7,412 nt of DNA from ATZT02 sp038124905 (GCA_038124905.1 JAYPCW010000055.1:1-7412); one strand, 5' to 3'; positions 1-6,731 are shown, counted from the first letter of the stretch. The notes: generated by a model from the sequence alone, not told the origin. A program made the numbers and translations.

Positions 1-799
1 TCGAAATGGATTCATTTAAAACGATAAATCCAAGTAAAGTTGCCGTTACAGGATCTGCCAAAAGCAGCGTGGCAGTAGGGCCTGCGGTTAATCCTTTTAA
101 GCCGATTATGTACAAAACATTTGCCAAAGCCATAGTTATTAACCCCAGGTATATAGCCAGAGTTAAACCACTTGTAGTTAGAACCCAAGAGAAATCTTGA
201 TTAATCATGAGTGGCGCTAAAACAACTGTTCCAAGCAGGTAAGAGATAGCAGGTAATTCAATAGCATTTGCTCCCTTGCTTAACTGAATTTTTGCTGCTG
301 TCGTGTAAGTGCCAATTGCAAAACCGGCACCTAAAGCTAGAAGAATCCCATCAGGGTCGATTATTGATATTTGATTAACTGATCGAATTGTTAAGCCCAA
401 TATTGCCAATGCGGTAGCACCAAACCAAAGCGCATTCAATTTTTCTTTTAGGAATATTCTTCCAATTAAGCCGGCAAAAATTGGCGCAGCTCCAACTGTA
501 ATTAAAGTACTAAGTGCAACACCGGAGCGTTGAATTGCACCGAAAAACAAGGGTTGGTAGGAGCCAGCAGTCATTGCCATAACCCAAACAACTGGGCTGG
601 TTATTAACTTAAAGGTTCGAAACAAATCACCCTTGAAAAACGGAATCACTAGCAACAGAAATATTGCACCCAGAAACAATCTGGCAAATCCAGCACTAGC
701 ACCACTTAAACTCGCCGGTCCAAGCGCAACTGCGGTGCCAGCTGTGCCAAAAAAGAAACCCGCACCCAAAACATAAAGTGCATGCTTATTTAGATGCAG
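1..799 (-). CDS. EamA/DMT-family permease, partial (C-terminus off the left edge)
   Basis: The minus strand stays open from about 880 to the window edge and encodes a strongly hydrophobic protein of two similar halves, as in the ten-helix EamA (drug/metabolite transporter) fold. From a CTG at 799 there are 266 visible residues of the usual 280-300. TM1 is around residues 8-27 (ALYVLGAGFFFGTAGTAVAL), and the first half closes with the familial LKEKL around 117-121. A second EamA half starts near residue 150 (DPDGILLALGAGFAIGTYTT) and runs off the edge. The protein should be an inner-membrane exporter or importer of small metabolites; the substrate cannot be read from sequence. The start is uncertain. 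The only nearby ATG (783) is out of frame, while CTG 799 has an AAAGGA Shine-Dalgarno (810-805) at 5 nt spacing. In-frame TTGs at 871 and 769 lack one. It is divergent from the arsenic module. Family call firm, start weak. Confidence 0.85.
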   Translation of the reverse strand, partial: MHLNKHALYVLGAGFFFGTAGTAVALGPASLSGASAGFARLFLGAIFLLLVIPFFKGDLFRTFKLITSPVVWVMAMTAGSYQPLFFGAIQRSGVALSTLITVGAAPIFAGLIGRIFLKEKLNALWFGATALAILGLTIRSVNQISIIDPDGILLALGAGFAIGTYTTAAKIQLSKGANAIELPAISYLLGTVVLAPLMINQDFSWVLTTSGLTLAIYLGLITMALANVLYIIGLKGLTAGPTATLLLADPVTATLLGFIVLNESIS

Positions 800-832
800 A
801 AAAGTCCTTTGATCAAAATAATTAATCTGTTG

Positions 833-851
833 TTCACCTAATTTTAGTGAA
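833..851. promoter_or_regulatory. Interrupted palindrome between divergent genes, candidate operator
   Basis: The 19-bp element TTCACCTAATTTTAGTGAA pairs TTCAC with GTGAA around an AT-rich core; 14 of its 18 flanking bases pair about the centre at 842. It lies between the minus-strand permease and the plus-strand aquaporin gene. Read on the minus strand its core contains TAAAAT, a fair -10 hexamer that would place transcription start about 35 nt upstream of the proposed CTG at 799. I could not identify a convincing -35. It could be a repressor site, for example for an ArsR-type protein encoded elsewhere, but it does not match an operator I can name. Confidence 0.35.
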
Positions 852-897
852 ATCTCGTAAGAAATACTCAAAAATGGCGATCAACGAGGGAGCAAAA

Positions 898-1560
898 ATG
901 ACCAAAACCGTTCGTCAAATTATCTTTGAAGGTCTGGGCACCTATATTTTGCTGCTAGCAATAGTGGGCTCGGGGATTATGGCTACAAATCTCAGCGATA
1001 ACTTTGCCCTAGCGTTATTTATAAATGCTGCAGCGATAGGTGCAACGCTCTTCGTGCTTATCAGTGTTTTAGATAATTTAAGTGGAGCATATTTTAATCC
1101 AGCCGTAGTTTTATACGCATTGGTCCGTAAAAAAATTTCTATTGAATTAGGCATTTACCTAGTACTTGCACAACTTATTGGCGGATTTCTTGGTGCAATA
1201 ACTGCAAACTACACATTTGGTAATCAAGTAATCTCCATAGCCAGTAACGATCGATTTAGCTTTCCAGCTTTTTTTGCCGAAATTATTGCCACTGCAGGAT
1301 TAATCTTTATCATTAGTAAAAAGAAGAAATTCTTGCCGAAGGCCTCAATTGCAACAGTCGTGTCACTTTGTATTGTTGGGGCACTTTTCTTTACCAGCTC
1401 AACTGCTTTTGCTAATCCGGCAGTTACTGTGAGTCGAATTTTTACCGACTCTTTTACCGGAATTTCACCAATTTCAGCTCTTTGGTTTGTAGGTGCCGAA
1501 GTAATTGCTGTTGGATTGGTCTATCTATTGAATATTGCAACGAAAGTTAAAAGAAAATAA
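898..1560 (+). CDS. Aquaporin (MIP) family channel of the arsenic-linked AqpS type
   Basis: The protein is 220 residues with six hydrophobic segments and two half-helix motifs, NPA at 67-69 (in AYFNPAV) and NPA at 173-175 (in AFANPAVTVSR). This is the complete signature of an aquaporin-fold membrane channel. The residue after the second NPA is Val; water channels such as AqpZ have the selectivity-filter Arg there (NPAR). A wider, less polar filter is expected in the AqpS-like channels encoded beside arsC, which let arsenite or related neutral species leave the cell down their gradient. ATG 898 is preferred over GTG 847 because it has GAGG at 886-889 with 8 nt spacing and gives the family N-terminus (FEGLGTYILLL). 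Translation from 847 would add a charged 17-residue extension. It ends 13 nt before arsC, so the two are almost certainly co-transcribed. Family certain; arsenic role inferred from context and the NPAV motif. Confidence 0.9.
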   Translation: MTKTVRQIIFEGLGTYILLLAIVGSGIMATNLSDNFALALFINAAAIGATLFVLISVLDNLSGAYFNPAVVLYALVRKKISIELGIYLVLAQLIGGFLGAITANYTFGNQVISIASNDRFSFPAFFAEIIATAGLIFIISKKKKFLPKASIATVVSLCIVGALFFTSSTAFANPAVTVSRIFTDSFTGISPISALWFVGAEVIAVGLVYLLNIATKVKRK

Positions 1561-1573
1561 ACTGAGAGAAAAA

Positions 1574-1972
1574 TTGAAAAAAACAGTCTTATTTGTTTGT
1601 GTACACAATGCTGGCAGATCTCAAATGGCAGCCGCTTTTTTGGAGGTTTTGGGAAAAGATTTTGTTGAAGTTTACTCAGCAGGTTCACAGCCTAAAGATC
1701 AAATAAATTTCATCGCGGTGGATGCGATGAAAGAAGTTGGTATTGATATATCCAAACGCCAGCCAAAAGTATTAAATAATGAAGTCGTTCAAAAAAGTGA
1801 CTATGTGATAACTATGGGCTGTGGGGATGCCTGCCCGATCTACCCCGGGAAAACTTATCTTGATTGGGAATTAGCTGACCCAGCTGGAAAATCGCTAGAT
1901 GAGGTCAGAAAAATTAGGGACGACATTGAAGAGCGAGTATTGGAATTAGTTAAAGATATTAAAGGCATATAA
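1574..1972 (+). CDS. arsC: Arsenate reductase, low-molecular-weight phosphatase type
   Basis: This cytoplasmic enzyme of 132 residues reduces arsenate to arsenite. The anion-binding P-loop is at residues 9-16 (CVHNAGRS), with the nucleophile Cys9 and Arg15 in a CX5R arrangement. The general-acid loop is Asp102-Pro103 (LADPAG). A second conserved block, MGCGDACPIYPG (81-92), carries Cys83 and Cys87. The sequence resembles actinobacterial ArsC proteins. The electron donor could be mycothiol/mycoredoxin or thioredoxin; Cys83/Cys87 leave a thioredoxin-type disulfide relay possible. TTG 1574 is chosen because GAGAG (1564-1568) sits just upstream and the protein then begins KKTVLFVCVHNAGRS, the usual family start. 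An upstream TTG at 1535 lies inside the aquaporin gene and would add a basic 13-residue extension. It is the second gene of a two-gene unit with the channel. No arsR, arsB or acr3 is visible. Confidence 0.93.
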   Translation: MKKTVLFVCVHNAGRSQMAAAFLEVLGKDFVEVYSAGSQPKDQINFIAVDAMKEVGIDISKRQPKVLNNEVVQKSDYVITMGCGDACPIYPGKTYLDWELADPAGKSLDEVRKIRDDIEERVLELVKDIKGI

Positions 1973-1975
1973 GTT

Positions 1976-2704
1976 TTATAAAAATATCAATTTAAAACTA
2001 GCAATTATTAGAACTAGAGCAAGTGCTCTCTTTAATGCTGGATTTGGCAATCTATTTGCGCCAAAGTATGAGCCTAAAAGAGCACCTAGCACTACTACTG
2101 TGAGCCAGATTGGAAGTTGCGGCGGAAGGTATTGAAAACTGGTTAGATTTCCCAGCAAGCCCGATGTTGAATTTGCAAAGATAAATACGGCAGATAAGCC
2201 TGCCGCTTGCTTTGCGCTGGCCCAACCAGCGAATATCAATAGTGGAGTAAGAAATATTCCACCTCCCGTGCCGGTTAATCCGGAAAGAAGCCCCAGTGAC
2301 GACCCTGCCAATACTGCTACAGGTAAAGAAAGTTTAAATCTTTGCTTTTCAACTACATTGGCGTTAAAGAAAAGGCCCGCGGCTACAAAAAGTAAAATTA
2401 TGCCCACGATTGTGCTGTAAGCAGCAGTGTTTAAGTTGAGTGAACCGCCAATAAAAGCAGCAGGTATTGAGCCCGCAATAAATGGCAGAATTTTTTTCCA
2501 ATTAACTAAGTTCGCTTTATTAAATCGATAAATAACTAAAGTTGAAACTAAAATATTCATGGCAAGCGCAGTGGGCCGCATTGTTTGCGCGGAAATTCCT
2601 ACTATTCCCATGGCTGCAAGATAAGCAGAGGCTCCAGCATGACCTACCGAAGAATAGAGCAAAGCCGCAAAAAAGAATGCGACCGACAATATTAATGTTT
2701 CCAT
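1976..2704 (-). CDS. TauE/SafE (TSUP) family membrane permease
   Basis: This 242-residue, highly hydrophobic protein has the internal duplication typical of the sulfite exporter TauE/SafE family. One Gly-rich motif is in the first half (SSVGHAGASAYLAAMG, 18-33) and a matching one in the second (SGLTGTGGGIFLTPLLI, 141-157), each starting a set of about four helices. Members move sulfite, sulfoacetate, other organosulfur or small organic anions across the inner membrane; the substrate here is unknown. It lies 25 nt downstream of the SDR-DUF2867 gene on the same strand and is probably the last gene of that unit, though no clear Shine-Dalgarno precedes ATG 2704. Its stop is 3 bp from the arsC stop, so the two transcripts converge with no room for a terminator between them. 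Length is normal and no lesion is seen. Confidence 0.88.
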   Translation of the reverse strand: METLILSVAFFFAALLYSSVGHAGASAYLAAMGIVGISAQTMRPTALAMNILVSTLVIYRFNKANLVNWKKILPFIAGSIPAAFIGGSLNLNTAAYSTIVGIILLFVAAGLFFNANVVEKQRFKLSLPVAVLAGSSLGLLSGLTGTGGGIFLTPLLIFAGWASAKQAAGLSAVFIFANSTSGLLGNLTSFQYLPPQLPIWLTVVVLGALLGSYFGANRLPNPALKRALALVLIIASFKLIFL

Positions 2705-2729
2705 TAGATCGGAAGTTTAACCTAAGTGA

Positions 2730-4193
2730 TTATTTGCAGGCCGCTTTGCAAATATTCTTAGCCATGCCTTTGAAAACGAAAACATGAAATGGGGAAATTG
2801 CCCACCAATATGCGTGACCAGCTAAACCTCTTGGGTAGTAAATAGCTTGTTGAATAAGTTGAGTTTTGGTATCACTTATTTGATTGATTTGAAATTCCAA
2901 CCAAGCTAAACCAGGCATACGCATCTCTGCGCGTAATCTCAATAATTGATTTGGCTCTCTTGCTTCCACTCGCCAAAAGTCAAGAGTTTCACCAACTTGT
3001 AAATGATCAGGATCGCGCCGTCCTCGGCGGAGCCCAACGCCACCAACAATTCGATCTAGAAACCCTCTTATCTCCCAAGCCCAATCCATGGTGAAATAAC
3101 CGTGATCGCCACCTATGGCTTCAACAACCTTCCAAACTTGCTCTGGTTTTGCTTCGATTTCAACCTTTTGAATGTCTCGATACAAAGTTCCACCAGCCCA
3201 TTCTGGATCACTGGGCATAGGTTCTGCAGGAGCACCAGGTACAGAAGCACTAGACCAACGAGTTGAAACTTGAGCTTCTTTGATGCGCGTCAAAGCCAAA
3301 TCGACTGCCTTTTCAAAACTAGTTAAACCATCATCCGGATCAGAAATGTAATTTTTAATATCAGAATTTTCACAAACCACTTCATTAATCAAACTGCGCA
3401 CCAGTGGTTTGGCAATGGAGCCGGGAACTGGAGTAACAAAACCAACCCACAAACTTGATAGCCGGGGAGTCAATAGCGGAACGGTGATGATAATTCTCTT
3501 TCTAAGCCCCGCCACCTTTGCATAGCGATTCATCATTTCTTTGTAGGTAAGAACGTCTGGCCCGCCTATATCAAAAGATCGATTTAGAGATTCTTCTATA
3601 GATGCTGACCCAACTAGATAACGTAATACATCTCTTACCGCAATAGGTTGGATTCTGGTATTAACCCACTTTGGTGTAACCATTATGGGGAGGCGCTCAG
3701 TTAAATACCTGAGCATTTCAAAGGAGGCAGAGCCAGAACCAAGAACAACTCCTGCGCGAAGTTCAATTGTGGGAACTCCAGAATTTCTAAGAATTTCACC
3801 TGTTTCAGCTCGAGACGATAGGTGCTCGCTGAGTTTTTGCTGAGGGATGATGCCGCCTAAGTAAATAATTCTTTTAACTTTTTCTTGACTAGCACAATCA
3901 GCAAAAATATTAGCCATTGCTTTTTCTATGTTTCCAAAGTTTTGACCTTGATTTATTGCATGTAATAGGTAATAAGCGACATCTATGTCTTTTAGCGCAG
4001 CTCGCATGGAAATTGGATCCAGGGCATCGGCTTGAATGACTTCTACCTTTTCATACCAAGGTAAATCTCGAAGACGATCGGGAAAGCGGGCCATTACACG
4101 AACTCGATGGCCTGCTAGCAGAAGTTGATTAACTAATCGGCCACCGATGTATCCAGTAGCTCCGGTAACTAAACAGAACTTCGAATTAGTCAT
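2730..4193 (-). CDS. Atypical SDR (NAD(P)-binding) protein with C-terminal DUF2867 domain
   Basis: The 487-residue protein has two parts. Residues 1-300 form a Rossmann NAD(P)-binding domain of the extended/atypical SDR (NmrA-like) kind, with the dinucleotide motif GATGYIGG at 11-18 (Gly11, Gly14, Gly17). The family block DVAYYLLHAI lies near 71-80. Where classical SDRs have YxxxK there is instead LGGIIPQQKLSEHLSSR, the pattern of this subfamily, so a classical dehydrogenase reaction is doubtful. Residues from about 335 to the end (GGTLYRDIQKVEIEA onward, through the HAYWWAISPFHVFVF segment) match the DUF2867 region often fused to such SDRs. Its substrate is unknown; roles in redox or cell-envelope lipid and quinone metabolism are guesses. 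The start codon overlaps the end of the glutathione peroxidase gene by 8 nt (4186-4193), which implies translational coupling. The permease gene follows 25 nt downstream. Confidence 0.85.
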   Translation of the reverse strand: MTNSKFCLVTGATGYIGGRLVNQLLLAGHRVRVMARFPDRLRDLPWYEKVEVIQADALDPISMRAALKDIDVAYYLLHAINQGQNFGNIEKAMANIFADCASQEKVKRIIYLGGIIPQQKLSEHLSSRAETGEILRNSGVPTIELRAGVVLGSGSASFEMLRYLTERLPIMVTPKWVNTRIQPIAVRDVLRYLVGSASIEESLNRSFDIGGPDVLTYKEMMNRYAKVAGLRKRIIITVPLLTPRLSSLWVGFVTPVPGSIAKPLVRSLINEVVCENSDIKNYISDPDDGLTSFEKAVDLALTRIKEAQVSTRWSSASVPGAPAEPMPSDPEWAGGTLYRDIQKVEIEAKPEQVWKVVEAIGGDHGYFTMDWAWEIRGFLDRIVGGVGLRRGRRDPDHLQVGETLDFWRVEAREPNQLLRLRAEMRMPGLAWLEFQINQISDTKTQLIQQAIYYPRGLAGHAYWWAISPFHVFVFKGMAKNICKAACK

Positions 4194-4538
4194 TTAGGTG
4201 TGATTCAATTAATTTAACAATTTCTGGATCATCAGGCTTGGTGGTTGGGCTGAATCTATGCACTTCACCTTTTGGCAAAACTACAAACTTCTCAAAATTC
4301 CACTTAATTCGACCTGATTTACCTTTAGCATCTTTGTGACTGGTTAACTCTTGATAAAGCGGGTGAGCGCCTTTTCCATTTACCTTAACTTTTTCAGTCA
4401 TGGGAAAGGTGACCCCCCAAGTTGTGGAGCAATACTCAGAAATCTTTTCTTCGCTGCTTAATTCTTGTAAAAATTGATTTGAAGGTAACCCTAAGACAGT
4501 AAAACCTTTGTCTTTATATTTTTTATGGAGCTCTTCTA
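4186..4538 (-). CDS. Glutathione-peroxidase-family protein, 5' end lost in assembly gap
   Basis: The frame is open from the gap edge to TAA at 4188-4186 and gives about 117 residues of a family normally near 160-180. Visible blocks are KGFTVLGLPSNQF, ISEYCSTTWGVTFPMTEKV, GAHPLYQEL and IKWNFEKFVVLPKGEVHRFSPTTKP. The Gln of SNQF and the Trp and Asn of KWNF are the catalytic-site partners. The peroxidatic Cys (or Sec) would lie in the missing first 45-50 residues. The Cys of EYCSTTWG is at the place of the resolving Cys of thioredoxin-dependent members; the commonly conserved Cys of FPCNQF is Ser here. Such enzymes reduce hydrogen and lipid peroxides and in bacteria usually draw on thioredoxin. 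The ATG at 4401 is an internal Met, not the start, because clear homology continues upstream of it. It is the first visible gene of the unit with the SDR-DUF2867 and TauE genes. Confidence 0.9.
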
Positions 4539-4638
4539 NNNNNNNNNNNNNNNNNNNNNNNNNNNNNNNNNNNNNNNNNNNNNNNNNNNNNNNNNNNNNN
4601 NNNNNNNNNNNNNNNNNNNNNNNNNNNNNNNNNNNNNN
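4539..4638. other. Assembly gap, exactly 100 N (placeholder length)
   Basis: The run of N is exactly 100 long, the conventional value for a scaffold gap of unknown size. Both flanking genes point the same way and both are cut. The peroxidase lacks roughly 45-50 N-terminal residues and the histidine kinase roughly 30 C-terminal residues plus its stop. If both are intact, at least about 230 bp must be missing, before counting the intergenic DNA, promoter or any further gene. Any translation through the Ns is meaningless. Confidence 0.97.
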
Positions 4639-5951
4639 CTAGCTAAAAGCAACTCTTTGACGATCGCCAATCCAAGCCCAGATCCCGAACTATCTGAACG
4701 TAACTTCCAATTACGATCAAATGCAGAAATTCGCTCAGTTTCTGAGAGGCCAGGCCCATCATCAGAGATTCGCAGCTCAGTTAATGTTTGTGATTGGATG
4801 ACCTCAATTCTTATTTCAGAATTTTTTGGTGCTACCTCTAAAGCGTTGTCGAGATAGTTATCAAAAATTTGCTCGATTGCCCCATCAATTGCTTGTACTA
4901 GAGCCTTACTTGGACCTGAGTATTTCAATTTAACAGAAAGTTCTTCGGCCAATGGTGACCAATTACTAATTCTTTCGTTCACAATTTCTACTAAATCGAA
5001 AGTTTGGATTTCTTTTGTGATCTGAGTAGATTTAGCATTTACAAGAAATCCCTCAACAACTAGCTCTAATCGACTGATTTCTTGTAAGGAATTTTCAAGA
5101 CGCTCTGCTGCTAGTTTTGGATCTGACTCTAATAGTTGTTGAGCTTGCTCTACCCGAAGCTTAATGGCGGTGAGCGGTGTTCTTAGTTGGTGAGAGGCAT
5201 CAGAAGCAAAATTGCGCTGCTTATCGATCAGTTGTGAAATTTTTTCGGCCATGAAATTAAAGCTTTTTGCCAAGCTTTTTATTTCTTTTGCGCCTGATTT
5301 TTCATCGGCTCGAACTTTAAGGTCGCCATTGGCAAATTTATTAGTATCAGATTCAAGACGGTATAAATGTGAAGTAACCGACCGAGACAAAATTATGCCT
5401 AGAAATATCGCCATTAGTAAGGTAATTAAGGCAACAATTATCAAGCCATTAATTTGTTCTTGAACTTGTTCGTTAACAACTTCTGCTGGATAGGTGAGTC
5501 GTACAGCACCAATTACATTTTCGCCACTAAAAATGGGGACTGCGACAAAGAGTAAATCAAGATTTAAAGTAGTACTAAATCTTACTCCAGAAGAAATTTC
5601 ACCACTTAGTGCCTTTTCAATCTCTGGCCGAGAGAAATAACTAGACCCTTCAGCATCCGGTTCATCATCTGATACAGCAACCGCAAATCCAATCGCATCT
5701 GTTATCACAACTCTTGCACCGCTTTGTTGCTTATAATTTGTTATTAAATTTCGAACAAAATTTATGTCTCCTTGATTTCCTGCTTCGATCGTCTCTTCAC
5801 TTTTGCCCGCCAAAATAAAGGCATCTCTTTGCAGCGTCTTTAATACACGATCTTTTTCAACTGCTCTTAAGTAATTGGCGATAGGAATATCTTCGACAAG
5901 TAAGACCGTAGATACCAGCAACAAAAAAACAAAAAGGATTCTGTTTCTCAA
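4639..5951 (-). CDS. Sensor histidine kinase, C-terminus lost in assembly gap
   Basis: About 437 residues are visible. TM1 (about 4-19) and TM2 (about 169-189) flank an extracytoplasmic sensor domain of about 150 residues. That domain contains YFSRPEIEKALSGE and LLFVAVPIFSGENVIGAVRL, a pattern common in actinobacterial kinases. A HAMP linker (about 190-243) leads to the dimerisation/phosphoacceptor helix with His254 in FASDASHQLRTPLTAIK. The ATPase domain shows the N box (QIFDNYLDNALEVAP, 361-375), G1 (DDGPG, 397-401), F-type segment (FDRNWK, 411-416) and G2 (GSGLGLAIV, 423-431). Only the last strand and loop, about 30 residues, fall in the gap. The start is TTG at 5951, whose TTGA overlaps the regulator stop by 4 nt, so the pair is translationally coupled. 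The stimulus is unknown. A link to the divergent Asp-rich envelope protein is inferred from position only. Confidence 0.93.
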
Positions 5952-6619
5952 TTGATATTTCCAATTCTAAAGCCAACGCCACGAACCGACTCTATCCATG
6001 ACGGATCCATTAATTTTTTTCTTAAACTGGCAACATGGGCGTCGAGCGTTTTTGTAGACCCGTACCAATTCATGTCCCAAACTGATTTTAGAATATCTTC
6101 ACGTCGGAAAACTGCCCCAGGATCTTTAGCTAAAAAAGATAGTAATTCAAATTCCTTTGCAGTGAGCATTATTTCCTGATTGTCCAAAAATACTTTTTGA
6201 GATCGATTATCTATTTTTAAGGTTCCAATTGTTTGAATTTCACTATTATCGATTTTATTAGTCGCACCGCGACGCGTAACAGCCTTTATTCTTGCTGCGA
6301 GTTCCCGCATTCCAAAAGGCTTTACTAAATAATCATCAGCACCTAATTCCAGTGCGAGAACTCGATCTATTTCTTCATCACGGGCACTAATAATTACAAT
6401 TGGAAGATCATTTGTTTTTCTAATTTTTTTAATTAAGTCTTGACCATCGATGTCAGGTAATCCTAGATCTAACAATAAGAGTTCATAACTTTGAGTTGAG
6501 ATCGAATCCAAGCCTGATTTTCCGTCTGCGCAATGGGTAACTTTGTGACCAAGGCCAGTTAGGCCATCTATAACTCCGGCAGCAATTGCTGAGTCATCTT
6601 CAATTAGCAAGATCTTCAT
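5948..6619 (-). CDS. OmpR/PhoB-family DNA-binding response regulator
   Basis: This 223-residue cytoplasmic protein has two domains. Receiver domain 1-115: acidic pocket Asp8-Asp9 (LLIEDD), phosphoacceptor Asp51 (LLLLDLGLPD), switch residue Ser78 (IISAR) and Lys100 (LVKPF). Winged-helix domain about 130-221: ends in the hallmark segments LTAKEFELLSFLA, VWDMNWYGSTKTLDAHVASLRKKL and SVRGVGFRIG. It should be phosphorylated by the kinase encoded immediately downstream (4-nt overlap) and bind tandem direct repeats. ATG 6619 is taken as the start because it gives the canonical MKILLIEDD. GTG 6646 in the same frame would add a nine-residue extension not expected in the family and lies inside a candidate operator repeat. 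No strong Shine-Dalgarno precedes ATG 6619. The divergent gene pair beginning at 6732 is the obvious candidate target. The particular subfamily could not be assigned. Confidence 0.95.
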   Translation of the reverse strand: MKILLIEDDSAIAAGVIDGLTGLGHKVTHCADGKSGLDSISTQSYELLLLDLGLPDIDGQDLIKKIRKTNDLPIVIISARDEEIDRVLALELGADDYLVKPFGMRELAARIKAVTRRGATNKIDNSEIQTIGTLKIDNRSQKVFLDNQEIMLTAKEFELLSFLAKDPGAVFRREDILKSVWDMNWYGSTKTLDAHVASLRKKLMDPSWIESVRGVGFRIGNIN

Positions 6620-6643
6620 GAGGTTAAATCTGTCAGAAAAATT

Positions 6644-6675
6644 CACTTTTTACCAATTAATAAGGCACTTTTTAC
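6644..6675. promoter_or_regulatory. Tandem direct repeat, candidate response-regulator operator
   Basis: The 10-mer CACTTTTTAC occurs twice on the plus strand, at 6644-6653 and 6666-6675, spaced exactly 22 bp start to start (two turns of B-DNA), inside the 112-bp divergent intergenic region. OmpR/PhoB-family regulators bind direct repeats in phase with the helix, with 11-bp half-sites and hence 22-bp multiples. The site lies 25-56 nt upstream of the regulator start and 57-88 nt upstream of the divergent gene, so it could serve autoregulation and control of that gene. Binding is inferred, not shown. Confidence 0.5.
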
Positions 6676-6681
6676 TATTTC

Positions 6682-6716
6682 TTGGCAATTTTTTGGATTT
6701 CGCTTTTATCAGCGAA
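6682..6716 (+). promoter_or_regulatory. Weak promoter-like hexamers overlapping an inverted repeat
   Basis: TTGGCA at 6682-6687 matches the -35 consensus at 5 of 6 positions. A poor -10 (TTTATC, 6705-6710) follows at 17 bp. That -10 is exactly the loop between TTCGCT (6699-6704) and AGCGAA (6711-6716), a perfect 6-bp inverted repeat. The arrangement would allow a repressor to cover the -10 of the Asp-rich gene, or a short hairpin near the 5' end of its transcript. The -10 match is weak, so this is tentative. Confidence 0.3.
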
Positions 6717-6731
6717 GCATATGGTTGAGTC

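Noticed and set aside
808..817. Perfect 10-bp palindrome TTTGATCAAA as an ArsR-type site
   Set aside because: It is short, has no extension, and overlaps the Shine-Dalgarno of the permease; a chance palindrome is likely in AT-rich DNA.
847..897. GTG 847 as the aquaporin start, adding 17 residues
   Set aside because: The extension is charged, falls within the candidate operator and has no ribosome site, whereas ATG 898 has GAGG upstream and the family N-terminus.
942..1154. Minus-strand frame inside the aquaporin gene
   Set aside because: It lies entirely under a gene with full NPA signatures and shows no recognisable domain.
1535..1573. TTG 1535 as the arsC start
   Set aside because: It lies inside the aquaporin gene and adds a basic extension; TTG 1574 has a Shine-Dalgarno and gives the usual short N-terminus.
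1961..1990. Bidirectional terminator between arsC and the TauE-type gene
   Set aside because: Only 3 bp separate the stops and no GC-containing stem is visible; only AT-rich runs are present.
4186..4401. A separate 71-residue small protein starting at ATG 4401
   Set aside because: Glutathione peroxidase homology continues in frame upstream through 4402-4538, so this is an internal Met of a gap-truncated gene.
4525..4857. Plus-strand open frame running through the N gap
   Set aside because: Its frame crosses an unknown-length gap and overlaps well-supported kinase coding on the other strand.
6620..6646. GTG 6646 as the response-regulator start
   Set aside because: The receiver domain canonically begins at the MKILLIEDD of ATG 6619, and GTG 6646 lies within a putative operator repeat.
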